NCBI GenBank assembly: GCA_002256205.1
Contig: NKIW01000006.1
Location: forward strand, 254,247 to 318,246
Origin: Rhizobiales bacterium PAR1
Lineage (GTDB): Bacteria; Pseudomonadota; Alphaproteobacteria; Rhizobiales; Beijerinckiaceae
Direction: 5' to 3'
Length of the DNA stretch: 64,000 nucleotides
Shown in pieces: positions 18,458-27,576 of the stretch; the first letter of the stretch is position 1; each line of letters begins with the position of its first letter. A program made the translations under genes and the position numbers. Under the pieces are notes generated by a model. That model was not told where the DNA came from and did not search any database. It was given only the letters and a program-made list of their open reading frames with translations.

Positions 18458-18507
18458 GGGTAACTCCTGTGTGTTGCTCTTGTTTCGTGTTTAGTAAAAC
18501 GGAAATT

Positions 18508-20064
18508 CTATTTCTTCTTGAACGGGTTGAAGGCGCCAAGACCCGGTAGGCCAGAACCGAGGCCGGGAAGCCCCTTGCCGAGACCCGGTAGGCCCGGAAG
18601 CTTCCCGCCACCCGGGCCCTGAAGTTTTTCAAGCTGCTTCTGTGCTTCGGCGATGGCATCGGGCGAGAGGCCGCCACCCGCGCCCGGCGGAGGCAGCTTC
18701 GAAATATCCGGCATGCCGCCGCCCATCCCGAACATGTTGCCGAGCGCCGCCATCGGGCCGCGTCCGCCCTTGCCGACGGCCTTCATCATGTCGGCCATGC
18801 CGCGATGCATCTTGAGGAGCTTGTTGATCTCCTCGGCATTGGTGCCCGAGCCCGCCGCGATGCGCTTCTTGCGCGAATGCTTGAGGCTATCCGGGTTGGC
18901 GCGCTCGGAAGGGGTCATCGAATTGATGATCGCGACCTGCCGCGCCAGCATCTTGTCGTTGATGCCGGCGGTTTCCATCTGGCCCTTGGCTTTCGCCACG
19001 CCCGGCAGCATGCCCATGAGGCCGCCGAGGCCGCCGAGCTTCTCCATCTGCTTCAACTGCTCGCGAAGATCGGACAAGTCGAACTTGCCCTTCTTCATGC
19101 GCTCGGCCATCGCCAGCGCTTTTTCCTGATCGATGTTCGCCGCAGCCTTCTCGACGAGGCTGACGATATCGCCCATGCCGAGAATGCGGTTGGCGATCCG
19201 CTGGGGATGGAAATCCTCCAGCGCGTCCATCTTTTCGCCCATGCCGATGAGCTTGATCGGCTTGCCGGTGACGGCCCGCATCGAGAGCGCCGCACCGCCG
19301 CGGCCATCGCCGTCGACGCGGGTGAGCACGATGCCGGTGATGCCGACGCGGCCATCGAAGGCGCGGGCGGTGACTACTGCGTCCTGACCGGTCAGGCTGT
19401 CGGCCACCAGCAGCACTTCATGCGGGTTGATCGCCGCCTTGACGCGCACGACTTCGTCCATCAGCTCGTCATCAAGCGTGACGCGGCCGGCGGTATCGAA
19501 GATCACGACATCATAGCCGCCGAGGCGACCGGCCTGTTCGGCGCGCTTGGCGATCTGCAGCGCGTTCTCGCCCGCAACAATCGGGAGAACATCGACACCG
19601 TTATCGCGGCCGAGGACGGCGAGCTGCCCCATCGCGGCCGGACGGCGCGTGTCGAGCGAGGCCATCAGGACCTTTTTCTTGTCCCGGTTTGTCAGGCGCT
19701 TGGCGATCTTGGCCGTAGTGGTGGTTTTACCCGAGCCCTGAAGGCCTACCATGAGAATGCCGACCGGCGGGGTCGCCTGAAGGCTGATCGGGTCGGCATC
19801 CGAGCCGAGCATCGCGACAAGCTCGTCATTGACGATCTTGACGACCATCTGGCCCGGCGTAACGGACTTGACGACCTCGACCCCCACAGCGCGGGCGCGG
19901 ACCTTTTCGGTGAAATCACGGACAACATCGAGCGCGACGTCCGCCTCAAGCAGCGCACGGCGCACTTCGCGCATCGCTTCGCCAACATCCGCCTCACTCA
20001 GCGCGCCACGGCGCGTGAGTTTGTCGAGAATGCCGGAAAGACGACCCGAAAGGCCTTCAAACAT
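18508..20064 (-). CDS. ffh: Signal recognition particle protein Ffh (SRP54)
   Basis: The 518-residue GTPase has the N domain from MFEGLSGRLSGILDKL, the G domain with GLQGSGKTTTTAKIA (G1), DTRRPAAMGQL, DTAGRVTLDDELMDE, TRVDGDGRGGAALS and PIKLIGMGEKMD, and the methionine-rich M domain (from about residue 320: GMGDIVSLVEKAA, MLPGVAKAKGQM, SKRK-type SRKKRIAAGSG). The last 80 residues are Gly/Pro/Leu-rich. It binds 4.5S RNA and signal sequences and docks on FtsY, which is also in this window. It heads the ribosomal operon. Confidence 0.97.
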   Translation of the reverse strand: MFEGLSGRLSGILDKLTRRGALSEADVGEAMREVRRALLEADVALDVVRDFTEKVRARAVGVEVVKSVTPGQMVVKIVNDELVAMLGSDADPISLQATPPVGILMVGLQGSGKTTTTAKIAKRLTNRDKKKVLMASLDTRRPAAMGQLAVLGRDNGVDVLPIVAGENALQIAKRAEQAGRLGGYDVVIFDTAGRVTLDDELMDEVVRVKAAINPHEVLLVADSLTGQDAVVTARAFDGRVGITGIVLTRVDGDGRGGAALSMRAVTGKPIKLIGMGEKMDALEDFHPQRIANRILGMGDIVSLVEKAAANIDQEKALAMAERMKKGKFDLSDLREQLKQMEKLGGLGGLMGMLPGVAKAKGQMETAGINDKMLARQVAIINSMTPSERANPDSLKHSRKKRIAAGSGTNAEEINKLLKMHRGMADMMKAVGKGGRGPMAALGNMFGMGGGMPDISKLPPPGAGGGLSPDAIAEAQKQLEKLQGPGGGKLPGLPGLGKGLPGLGSGLPGLGAFNPFKKK

Positions 20065-20416
20065 GCGCTTCGTCCTTTTTTGACCCTCGCATAAGCTCGG
20101 CGTCGCGTTCGCTCCTAGCCTTCAGCCCAAGGGCTTCCGGCAGGGTGCGAGCCTTGAAAGCTCGCCTATCACCAAACGATTTTGCGCCCGGGCAAAAGCA
20201 TCGGCATCGCCGATGCGTCGTCCCAAGCAACAAAGCGCCCGGGGGCGCATTGCGCTGCCGGACGTTGACCTCCCGAGGCGAACCTCGGGTCGGCGGATCA
20301 CACTGATCTCACCTGATTGGAGCCGGGCTGATACGCCGGATCGCGCGAAAGGTCAAGGAAGGGGCTGGACAAGCGCCGCCCCACATGGCTCGCTGGCGAT
20401 AAATAGGGGGTTTTCC
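20065..20416. other. Divergent intergenic region between ffh and the LysE-family gene
   Basis: This 352-base stretch must hold the promoters of ffh (minus) and the LysE-family gene (plus). I saw no protein gene. A perfect 7-bp hairpin with a CGAA loop lies at 20272-20289 (CCCGAGG/CCTCGGG) but has no T run. No recognisable 4.5S RNA or riboswitch was found. Confidence 0.5.
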
Positions 20417-21031
20417 ATGCCGCTTGAAACCTATCTCGCCTTTACCGCCGCCTCGATTGTGCTGCTATTGATCCCCGGGCCGACGATCCTGCTGGTGATT
20501 TCCTACGCGCTGGGACAGGGCTGGCGCGTCGCGCTGCCGATGGCGGCAGGCGTCGCGCTTGGGGATTTTACCGCGATGACGCTCTCGATGCTGGGGATCG
20601 GCGCGCTGCTGATGGCTTCGGCGACGATCTTCACGGTGCTGAAATGGACGGGTGCGGCCTATCTTGTCTGGCTCGGGGTGAAATTGTTCCGCGCAGGCGG
20701 CACGCTGGAGGCCAAGGCGAATACCGAGGCGACGTCACCCTTCAAGATGCTCGCCCATGCCTGGCTGGTGACGGCGCTCAACCCCAAGAGCATCACGTTT
20801 TTCGTGGCCTTCCTGCCGCAGTTTCTCGACACCAAGGCGACGCTGCTGCCGCAGATGGCGATATTCGAGACGACGTTCCTGATCCTCGCCTTCCTCAACG
20901 CTTTTGGATACGCGCTGGTGGCGGCGAAAGCGCGGACGCTATTCCGGAAGCCTGCCGCGATCCGGGCGTTCAATCGTACGGGCGGCGCGCTCCTGATCGG
21001 CGCTGGCGTGGTGACAGCGGCGAAGGCGTGA
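20417..21031 (+). CDS. LysE/RhtB family amino acid exporter
   Basis: The 204-residue protein starts MPLETYLAFTAASIVLLLIPGPTILLV, the classic LysE/RhtB opening with PGP after the first helix, and has about six hydrophobic segments. WTGAAYLVWLGVKLFR and NPKSITFFVAFLPQF are also family blocks. Members export amino acids or their analogues across the inner membrane; the substrate cannot be told. The ATG at 20417 follows AGGGGGTTTTCC; the upstream in-frame region is not coding in character. Confidence 0.9.
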   Translation: MPLETYLAFTAASIVLLLIPGPTILLVISYALGQGWRVALPMAAGVALGDFTAMTLSMLGIGALLMASATIFTVLKWTGAAYLVWLGVKLFRAGGTLEAKANTEATSPFKMLAHAWLVTALNPKSITFFVAFLPQFLDTKATLLPQMAIFETTFLILAFLNAFGYALVAAKARTLFRKPAAIRAFNRTGGALLIGAGVVTAAKA

Positions 21032-21034
21032 GGG

Positions 21035-21721
21035 TTATTTCAAAAACACCACGATCTTCAGTTTCATTGTGGTTTCATCGCTCTTCTCGGGAATGAACTC
21101 GTATTCCTCGAGGAATTTGCCGGTTGAGACGAGGTTCTTGTCATCGAGCCACGCGGTCAGCGCCTCATAGGCGGTATCGATCTCGTCGTAGGCGCCTTCG
21201 TTCGGGAAGATGACGGCCCGCCCGCCCGGAGACTGGGCGGCGTCGAAGCCGGTGCCAAGGGTGGTGCCGGCGGGTATCGCGGCTGCCAGCGGCAACATCA
21301 TCTCGTAGGTGAAGCCGAGGTCGTCGCTGTCGACGAAATAGGCGAGGGGATTGCCATCGCGCGGCAGACTAAGCCGCTTGGTTTCGGCTTCCAACGTGGC
21401 AATAGCCGTTTTCAGCGAGGCAAAGCCCTGATCCCAGGTGCTCTGACCTTTCAGGCGCAGAACCGGGCGCGCGGCGACATCCCTGATCTCGCCGGCACCA
21501 CCATCAGCGGGCGGCTTCGGCGCTTCGGCAGGTTTGGCGGCTTCTGCCGGTGCAGGGGCGGGCGGCGTGGCGACAGGGGGGGCGGAAACCGGGGGCGTTG
21601 TCGAAGCGGGTGGTGTGATTGGTGCCGGGGCTTGCTGCGCAAGGCTGCCTGAACTCACGGCGAAAACGACCATCGACGCCTTCAGCCAGATGCGCATTCT
21701 GCGGTTTGCGGTCCCGACCAT
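21035..21721 (-). CDS. Secreted GyrI-like effector-binding domain protein
   Basis: The 228-residue protein has a signal peptide (MRIWLKASMVVFAVSSGSLAQ from the second Met), then a Pro/Ala-rich linker of about 40 residues, then a domain of about 150 residues resembling the GyrI/AraC effector-binding fold: FASLKTAIATLEAE, PLAYFVDSDDLGFTYEMMLPL, AYDEIDTAYEALTAWL and a C-terminal IPEKSDETTMKLKIVVFLK. The fold usually binds small hydrophobic molecules in the cytoplasm, so a secreted version is notable. The start at 21721 is chosen for its AAGGA site; 21697 is the alternative. It is convergent with the LysE gene (3 bases apart). Confidence 0.75.
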   Translation of the reverse strand: MVGTANRRMRIWLKASMVVFAVSSGSLAQQAPAPITPPASTTPPVSAPPVATPPAPAPAEAAKPAEAPKPPADGGAGEIRDVAARPVLRLKGQSTWDQGFASLKTAIATLEAETKRLSLPRDGNPLAYFVDSDDLGFTYEMMLPLAAAIPAGTTLGTGFDAAQSPGGRAVIFPNEGAYDEIDTAYEALTAWLDDKNLVSTGKFLEEYEFIPEKSDETTMKLKIVVFLK

Positions 21722-21750
21722 GGGCGTTCCTTCGTCCGGTTCGAATCGGC

Positions 21751-23157
21751 CTAACGCAACACAGGCTGGGGCAGTGTAATGCGAAACATCTGCGTGCGCA
21801 CGCCGTCGACGCCATAATCATTGTCGTTGATGACGATAAGTTCGTCCGGCGCCATGACCGCGACACCCTCGATTTTGGAGGGTAAGCCCGGCACGCTATC
21901 GGTGTCGAGCACCAGTGTTTTCGGCAGCGGCGCGAGGCCGCGCAGGGTCAGCGCCTCGCCGTCGAGCACTTCAAGGCTCGGCGTCATCTCTGGCAAGTCG
22001 AATTCCCCCGGCACGCGATTGGCTTCGTCGAGCGTCACGAGGAAGAGGCGGGCGGTTTTGTCGATTTTTTCGAGCACCAGGAGCTTATTTTCGCCAACCG
22101 CGACGAGCTCGCTGGCATTGACATCGTGGCGCGTGCGCTCGCGGCCCTCGTTGTCCGCCTTGAAGTCGCGCGGTTCATCGAGCTGATAGAGATATTGCCC
22201 GACGATCTGTCCGGTTTCGCGCTCGACCTTCCAGATCCGTACGTTGCGCGATTGCGCGGAGGCTTCGGCGTCCGGGTTCGCGAGCGGAGATTGCATCAAC
22301 GCGAACAGGAATTTCTCATCCGGCGAGATCGCAAGCCCCTCGAAGCCGCGATTGGTCATCCGCATCCGCGCGACAGGTGGGAAGGCGGGAACGATGTCGT
22401 AGTCCGCATCCTTGAAATCGCCGACCGTATTCGAGGGCACCAGCCGTCGGCGGATCGTGCCATCCGGCGCGACCTCGAACAGCGAGGGGCCGTATTCTTC
22501 TGCGACCCAGAAGCTTCCATCGGCAAGGCGTACGAAGGCTTCCGGATCAACCCCCGACGGATCCGGCGCGAGCGGCTTGCCGTCAGCAGCGAACAGAGGC
22601 TCGGATTTCGTGCCGTTGCTGACCGGGTTCGGGCGCCCCGAGATCGGCTTGCCGGATTTGCCCTTGAACGGGATGAAATGATTGACGCGCGCGACCATGT
22701 CACCGCCGATATCGATGGCGTAAAGCGAGGGCACGAAGCCGGGGAGCGGCGCGATGCGGCCGGCCTTGTCACCGCCGCAGGCCTGCTCGGCTTCAAGGCC
22801 GATCAACCGTTTGGCCTCGCCACACGCGATCGCGGGGCCGCGGTCCGTCAGCAGCCAGAGTCGCCCCGGCGGATCACCCGCATGGCGAAACGCCGATGAC
22901 CCCAAGGCGACCGTAAGGTTCATCGCCTTGCCATTCGGGAACGTGACGACGCCGAGCGGCAAGTTGGGAATCTGGATCGGCGTCGCAACTGGTTTCAATG
23001 GCGCGGGCGACGGCGCGGGTTGATCCGGTGTCGGGCGGTCATTGCCCTGCGGCAGCGCGGCATCAATGAGGAAAGGCAGAAACAGGCCGGCGATCATCGC
23101 CCGCAGCGAAAAAAGGCCCAAAGATCGGGTAGCCGGAACCGCGTTGTGGCGCCGCAT
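21751..23157 (-). CDS. Secreted esterase-like/phytase-like beta-propeller protein
   Basis: From the ATG at 23157 the protein has 468 residues: a basic N-terminus, a hydrophobic signal (LRAMIAGLFLPFLIDAALPQG), a Pro-rich linker, and a domain with repeated beta-propeller-like segments such as RLWLLTDRGP, PEAFVRLADGSFWVAEEYGPSL, GFEGLAISPDEKFLFALMQS and SKIEGVAVMAPDELIVINDND. This is the 'esterase-like activity of phytase' family. The enzymatic activity of most members is untested. It probably works in the periplasm. It precedes the GyrI-like gene on the same strand by 29 bases, so they may be co-transcribed. The in-frame start at 23370 would run into the dapF gene on the other strand. Confidence 0.8.
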   Translation of the reverse strand: MRRHNAVPATRSLGLFSLRAMIAGLFLPFLIDAALPQGNDRPTPDQPAPSPAPLKPVATPIQIPNLPLGVVTFPNGKAMNLTVALGSSAFRHAGDPPGRLWLLTDRGPAIACGEAKRLIGLEAEQACGGDKAGRIAPLPGFVPSLYAIDIGGDMVARVNHFIPFKGKSGKPISGRPNPVSNGTKSEPLFAADGKPLAPDPSGVDPEAFVRLADGSFWVAEEYGPSLFEVAPDGTIRRRLVPSNTVGDFKDADYDIVPAFPPVARMRMTNRGFEGLAISPDEKFLFALMQSPLANPDAEASAQSRNVRIWKVERETGQIVGQYLYQLDEPRDFKADNEGRERTRHDVNASELVAVGENKLLVLEKIDKTARLFLVTLDEANRVPGEFDLPEMTPSLEVLDGEALTLRGLAPLPKTLVLDTDSVPGLPSKIEGVAVMAPDELIVINDNDYGVDGVRTQMFRITLPQPVLR

Positions 23158-23362
23158 CAACAAAAAGCCTATCTCATCGGGCCGAAATCGACACGGAACG
23201 CTTCGTCCCGTCCCGCAACCCGGTATACAGTTATCTGCATGCACGCCGATGCGCTGACAAGTGTTTGTTTGCGCGTTGGCTGGACATTTTCGCTTCGAAC
23301 GCTCAGGAGAGCGCTCTGGAGAAGGGCTCAGAGCAGCCCGAGTGACGCGCCGGGAAGTTTTC

Positions 23363-24232
23363 ATGCCCAAAATAACCCCTCCTCAGGCCATTCCCTTCCG
23401 CAAGATGCACGGCCTCGGCAATGATTTTGTCGTGATCGATGCCCGCCGCGTAGTGCTTGATTTGCCCCAACCGGCTCTGGCGCGGATCGCGGATCGCCGC
23501 TTTGGCATCGGATGTGATCAACTCATCGTGCTGGAGCCGAGCGCGAAGGCCGATGCCACGATGCGCATCTTCAACCCGGATGGTGGCGAAGTCGGGGCTT
23601 GCGGCAATGCGACGCGCTGCATCGGGCGGCTTCTCGCGGAGGAAAAGGGTGCCGACAAGGCCGTGATCGAAACCCGCGCCGGGCTGCTCCACGCGAGCCT
23701 GCGCAACGCGCTGGTGACGGTGGACATGGGCCTGCCGGAACTCGGCTGGTCGCGCATTCCGCTTGCGGGCACGGAAGCCGATACATCGCGCGTGGCGCTG
23801 GACGTCTCGTCGATTGACGCGCGTCTCCCCGGCTGGTTCTCGGCGGTGAACATGGGAAATCCGCACGGGATTTTCTTCGTTGAGGACAATGCGGCTTTCG
23901 ATCTCGCTGCGATCGGTCCGAAGCTCGAAACGCACCCGATCTTTCCGGAAAAGGCGAATATCTCGCTGGTGTCCGCCGATGGCCCGAACGCTTTCAAGGT
24001 ACGCGTCTGGGAGCGGGCGGCAGGGATCACGCTTGCCTGCGGCACGGCTGCCTGTGCGGTCGCTGTCGCCGCAGCGCGGCTCGGGTTGGCTTCGGGCGAA
24101 ATCCGCATCACGTTGCCCGGTGGCAGCCTTGTCATTGATCGGGACGCAACAGGCCGCGTCATCATGACCGGGCCAGTGGCGACCAGTTTTATCGGCACCA
24201 TCGCCCCCTCCCTGCTGGCGGATGCCGCATGA
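23363..24232 (+). CDS. dapF: Diaminopimelate epimerase
   Basis: The 289-residue enzyme interconverts LL- and meso-diaminopimelate for lysine and peptidoglycan synthesis. The two catalytic cysteines are seen in GEVGACGNATRC and in TLACGTAACAVA. The start IPFRKMHGLGNDFVVIDA is standard. The ATG at 23363 is used; the frame can extend to 23261 but that part is not DapF-like. Its stop overlaps the start of mtaB (ATGA). Confidence 0.96.
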   Translation: MPKITPPQAIPFRKMHGLGNDFVVIDARRVVLDLPQPALARIADRRFGIGCDQLIVLEPSAKADATMRIFNPDGGEVGACGNATRCIGRLLAEEKGADKAVIETRAGLLHASLRNALVTVDMGLPELGWSRIPLAGTEADTSRVALDVSSIDARLPGWFSAVNMGNPHGIFFVEDNAAFDLAAIGPKLETHPIFPEKANISLVSADGPNAFKVRVWERAAGITLACGTAACAVAVAAARLGLASGEIRITLPGGSLVIDRDATGRVIMTGPVATSFIGTIAPSLLADAA

Positions 24233-25518
24233 CGGCTCAGGTCGTCACGCTCGGGTGCCGGCTCAATACCTTCGAGAGCGAGGCGATGAAAGCGGCTGCG
24301 CGCGCGGCGGGTCATGATGATCTCGTGATCGTCAACACCTGCGCGGTGACGGCGGAAGCCGTGCGCCAGGCGCGCCAGACCATTCGCCGGCTCAAGCGCG
24401 AGAACCCGGAGCGACGCATTGTCGTGACCGGTTGCGCGGCCCAGACCGAACCGGAAACCTTCGCCGCGATGGGCGAGGTCGCGCAGGTCATCGGCAATGA
24501 TGTGAAGCTGAAGCCGGAGACCTGGCAAGGACTGGTGCCGCCTGCGACCGGCTTTGATGCCGCGGGTCTCGAGCGCGTCATCGTCAACGATATCATGAGT
24601 ATCAAGGAGACCGCCGGGCATCTGATCGATGGGCTTGAGGGGCATGTCCGCGCCTTCATTCAGGTGCAGAACGGCTGCGATCATCGCTGCACCTTCTGCA
24701 TTATCCCGTTCGGGCGCGGGAATTCTCGCTCGGTGCCGATGGGCGAGGTCGTGGCGCAGGTCAGCCGCCTTGTTGCGTCGGGCTATCGCGAGGTCGTGCT
24801 GACCGGGGTGGACCTCACCTCCTATGGTGCCGATCTTCCGGGTGCGCCGAAGCTCGGTACGCTCGTCAAGGCGATCCTCGATCATGCGTCAGGACTGGAG
24901 CGCCTGCGTATTTCCTCGATCGATTCCATCGAGGCGGATGATCTTCTGGTTCGGCTTTTGAAATCCGAGGCGCGGCTGATGCCGCATCTGCATCTCTCGC
25001 TTCAGGCGGGTGATAACCTGATCCTGAAGCGCATGAAGCGGCGTCATACGCGCGAGGATGCGATCCGTTTCTGTGCTGATTTGCGCACAGCGCGGCCTGA
25101 TTTCGTGTTCGGGGCGGATCTCATCGCGGGATTCCCGACCGAAACCGACGATATGTTCGAGAATTCCCTGCGTCTGGTTGAAGAATGCGGCCTGACCTTT
25201 CTCCACGTCTTCCCCTATTCGCCACGTCCCGGAACACCGGCCGCGCGGATGCCGCAGGTGGCAAAACCGGTAATCAAGGCGCGCGCGGCGGCCCTGCGCG
25301 CAGCGGGGTCGGCGGCGCTGACACGTCATCTCAGCTCACGTATTGGCCACGAGGGCATGCTTCTGGCCGAGCGCGGCGGCATCGGGCGGCTAGACGATTT
25401 CACGCCGGTCAGGATTGGTGAAGGGTTCGAGCCCGGTAGCCTTATGCGCTTCCGGATCACCGGTCAGGACGGCACGCATCTTCTCGGTGAGCCGATGATG
25501 CAGATAGCGGCGGAATAA
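24229..25518 (+). CDS. mtaB: tRNA t6A37 methylthiotransferase MtaB
   Basis: The 429-residue radical-SAM enzyme converts t6A37 to ms2t6A37 in tRNAs reading ANN codons. The N-terminal UPF0004 domain has TLGCRLNTFESE, NTCAVT and TGCAAQ with the three cluster cysteines. The radical-SAM CxxxCxxC is in GCDHRCTFCIIPFGRG, and a C-terminal TRAM-like domain follows. It is coupled to dapF and 20 bases ahead of ftsY, the order common in Hyphomicrobiales. Confidence 0.95.
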   Translation: MTAQVVTLGCRLNTFESEAMKAAARAAGHDDLVIVNTCAVTAEAVRQARQTIRRLKRENPERRIVVTGCAAQTEPETFAAMGEVAQVIGNDVKLKPETWQGLVPPATGFDAAGLERVIVNDIMSIKETAGHLIDGLEGHVRAFIQVQNGCDHRCTFCIIPFGRGNSRSVPMGEVVAQVSRLVASGYREVVLTGVDLTSYGADLPGAPKLGTLVKAILDHASGLERLRISSIDSIEADDLLVRLLKSEARLMPHLHLSLQAGDNLILKRMKRRHTREDAIRFCADLRTARPDFVFGADLIAGFPTETDDMFENSLRLVEECGLTFLHVFPYSPRPGTPAARMPQVAKPVIKARAAALRAAGSAALTRHLSSRIGHEGMLLAERGGIGRLDDFTPVRIGEGFEPGSLMRFRITGQDGTHLLGEPMMQIAAE

Positions 25519-25538
25519 GATGTTGAACGGATGCGGTA

Positions 25539-26687
25539 ATGAGTGACGAAAAGAAGCAGGGCGGATTTTTGAGCCGCCTCTTTGGCCGCGAGAAGAAGAC
25601 GCCGATTTCGGAGGCTGAAACGCCCCCACAGGTAGTATCGGACGCTGTTCCGACGCCTGCTGAGGGCACCAAGGAACCTGCGCCTGTCAGCGCCGTGGAA
25701 GCTCCTGTCGTTGCTCCGCCAGCACCCCCTGCTGAACCGTCGAAGCGCGCACCGCCACAGCCGAAACTCTCGTGGTGGAAGCGCCTCAGTCAGGGCCTTG
25801 GCCGCACGGCGTCGCAGATCGGGTCCGGCATCACCGCCATCTTCACGACGCGCAAGCTTGATGCGGATACGCTGCAAGACCTTGAGGATGTCCTGATTCA
25901 GGCTGACCTTGGCATCGAGGTCGCGGGTCGGATCGTCCAGACCATCGGCAAGGATCGCTTCGACAAGACGGTTGCGCCCGAGGAAATCAAGGCGGCGCTC
26001 GCGACCGAGGTCGAGAAAGTGCTGGTGCCGGTTGCGTTGCCACTGGTGATCGATGCCGCCAAGAAGCCCTTCGTGATCCTGATGGTCGGTGTCAATGGCT
26101 CCGGTAAGACGACTACTATTGGCAAGCTCGCGGCGAAATTCCGCGCCGAGGGCAAGTCCGTGATGCTTGCGGCGGGCGATACCTTCCGCGCTGCGGCGAT
26201 CGAGCAGCTCAAGGTCTGGTCCGAGCGCACCGGTGCGGCCTTTGTCGCCCGTGCGCAGGGGGCGGATGCGGCCGGTCTGGCCTTTGATGCCCTCACCGAG
26301 GCCCGCGCGGCGGGCACGGATATTCTCCTGATCGATACCGCAGGCCGGCTCCAGAACAAGCAAGGGCTGATGGATGAACTCGCCAAAATTGTCCGCGTGA
26401 TCAAGAAGGTGGATGAGACAGCGCCGCATGCGGCTCTGCTGGTGCTCGATGCCACGGTGGGCCAGAACGCACTCTCACAGGTCGAGGCGTTCAAGGGCAT
26501 TGCCGGGCTCACCGGCCTCATCATGACCAAGCTCGATGGCACGGCGCGCGGCGGCATTCTCGTCGCGCTGGCGGGTAAATTCGGGCTTCCGGTGCATTTT
26601 ATCGGCGTCGGCGAAGGGGTCGAGGATCTCGAGCCCTTCGCGGCGCGTGATTTCGCTCGTGCAATTGCCGGGCTGGAAGAAAAGTAA
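25539..26687 (+). CDS. ftsY: Signal recognition particle receptor FtsY
   Basis: The 382-residue protein has an N-terminal Pro/Ala/Glu-rich region (about residues 1-80), then the NG GTPase domain: GVNGSGKTTTIGKLA, AGDTFRAAAIEQL, DTAGRLQNKQGLMDEL, TKLDGTARGGILVAL and FIGVGEGVEDLEPF. FtsY receives Ffh-ribosome complexes at the inner membrane. It is short for the family because the acidic domain is reduced. Last gene of dapF-mtaB-ftsY; a terminator follows. Confidence 0.97.
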   Translation: MSDEKKQGGFLSRLFGREKKTPISEAETPPQVVSDAVPTPAEGTKEPAPVSAVEAPVVAPPAPPAEPSKRAPPQPKLSWWKRLSQGLGRTASQIGSGITAIFTTRKLDADTLQDLEDVLIQADLGIEVAGRIVQTIGKDRFDKTVAPEEIKAALATEVEKVLVPVALPLVIDAAKKPFVILMVGVNGSGKTTTIGKLAAKFRAEGKSVMLAAGDTFRAAAIEQLKVWSERTGAAFVARAQGADAAGLAFDALTEARAAGTDILLIDTAGRLQNKQGLMDELAKIVRVIKKVDETAPHAALLVLDATVGQNALSQVEAFKGIAGLTGLIMTKLDGTARGGILVALAGKFGLPVHFIGVGEGVEDLEPFAARDFARAIAGLEEK

Positions 26688-26712
26688 ACCGGCGCCTGTC
26701 GGGGCCGGTTTT
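26687..26712 (+). terminator. Probable terminator of dapF-mtaB-ftsY
   Basis: AACCGGC and GCCGGTT form a 7-8 bp stem starting at the ftsY stop codon, with a 10-base loop and four T residues. The short T run makes it moderate. Confidence 0.7.
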
Positions 26713-26741
26713 GCAGGTCACATCCGGATCAATACCGCGGA

Positions 26742-27443
26742 TCAGACGACCTTCAGCGTGATGCTGGTCAGGCGGTCAATTTCGACGTGCATGGTCTGGC
26801 CGCGCGTAACGGCGCCGACCCCCTCCGGCGTGCCCGTGAAAATGAGATCGCCGGGGCGCAATTCGAAATATTGCGAGAGAATCGCAATCTGCTGCGGGAT
26901 CGACCAGATCATATGCGCGAGTGTCGCCTTCTGCTTAACGACGCCATCGACGGTCAGTTGCACGGCCATGTCGCGGGTCATCGCGCCGAGTTCGAACGGT
27001 GTTATGGCACCTACCGGGCCGGAAAAATCACCTGCCTTGCCGATTTCCCACGGACGACCGAGCTTCTTGGCCTCGCCTTGAAGATCACGCCGGGTCATGT
27101 CGAGGCCGACGGCCAGACCATAGACGTGCCGATGCGCATCAGCTTCCGCAATGTTCTTGCCACCTGCGTGCAAGGCCACCACGAGTTCCGCTTCGAAGTG
27201 GAAGTCCTTCGTGCCGGGCGGATAGGGCAGATCGGTCGTGACACCGGGCTCGACGGCCAGCATGGCTTCTGCCGGTTTCATGAAGAAGAAGGGCGGATCT
27301 TTTTCCGGATCGCCGCCCATCTCGATGGCGTGCGCAGCATAGTTTCGGCCAATGCAGAAGGCCCGGCGAACAGGGAAACGCTCCTTGAGCGCGACGATCG
27401 GCAGGGTCGGGCGGGCTTCGAGCACGGGAACGGCAGGCGCCAT
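26742..27443 (-). CDS. Fumarylacetoacetate hydrolase family protein
   Basis: The 233-residue protein belongs to the FAH superfamily (COG0179): VRRAFCIGRNYAAHAIEMG, PFFFMKPAEAML, DFHFEAELVVAL (metal-binding acidic residues), the GLAVGLDMTRRDLQ block and GDLIFTGTPEGVGAV. Members are hydrolases, decarboxylases or isomerases of 2-oxo acids, such as acylpyruvase or hydroxyhexadienedioate isomerase. It is too short to be the bona fide fumarylacetoacetase of tyrosine breakdown. The ATG at 27443 sits behind GGAG; a TTG one codon upstream is also in frame. Confidence 0.88.
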   Translation of the reverse strand: MAPAVPVLEARPTLPIVALKERFPVRRAFCIGRNYAAHAIEMGGDPEKDPPFFFMKPAEAMLAVEPGVTTDLPYPPGTKDFHFEAELVVALHAGGKNIAEADAHRHVYGLAVGLDMTRRDLQGEAKKLGRPWEIGKAGDFSGPVGAITPFELGAMTRDMAVQLTVDGVVKQKATLAHMIWSIPQQIAILSQYFELRPGDLIFTGTPEGVGAVTRGQTMHVEIDRLTSITLKVV

Positions 27444-27576
27444 CAAGTCAACTCCGGTGTTGTGGAAGGGGCGCGAACGGGGTATCGCGCGGAAGGAATG
27501 GAATAATCCTAGCCTTTTTGGATCTCATCCGCAAAGGCCTGTGATCGACCTTGGCCCCGTGATTTCAAGAGGCAGC

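Noticed and set aside
20272..20289. CCCGAGG-CGAA-CCTCGGG hairpin as a terminator or small RNA
   Set aside because: No T run on either side and no known RNA family features around it.
23518..24885. Long open frame on the minus strand across dapF and mtaB (455 codons)
   Set aside because: It spans two clear conserved genes on the other strand and resembles nothing.
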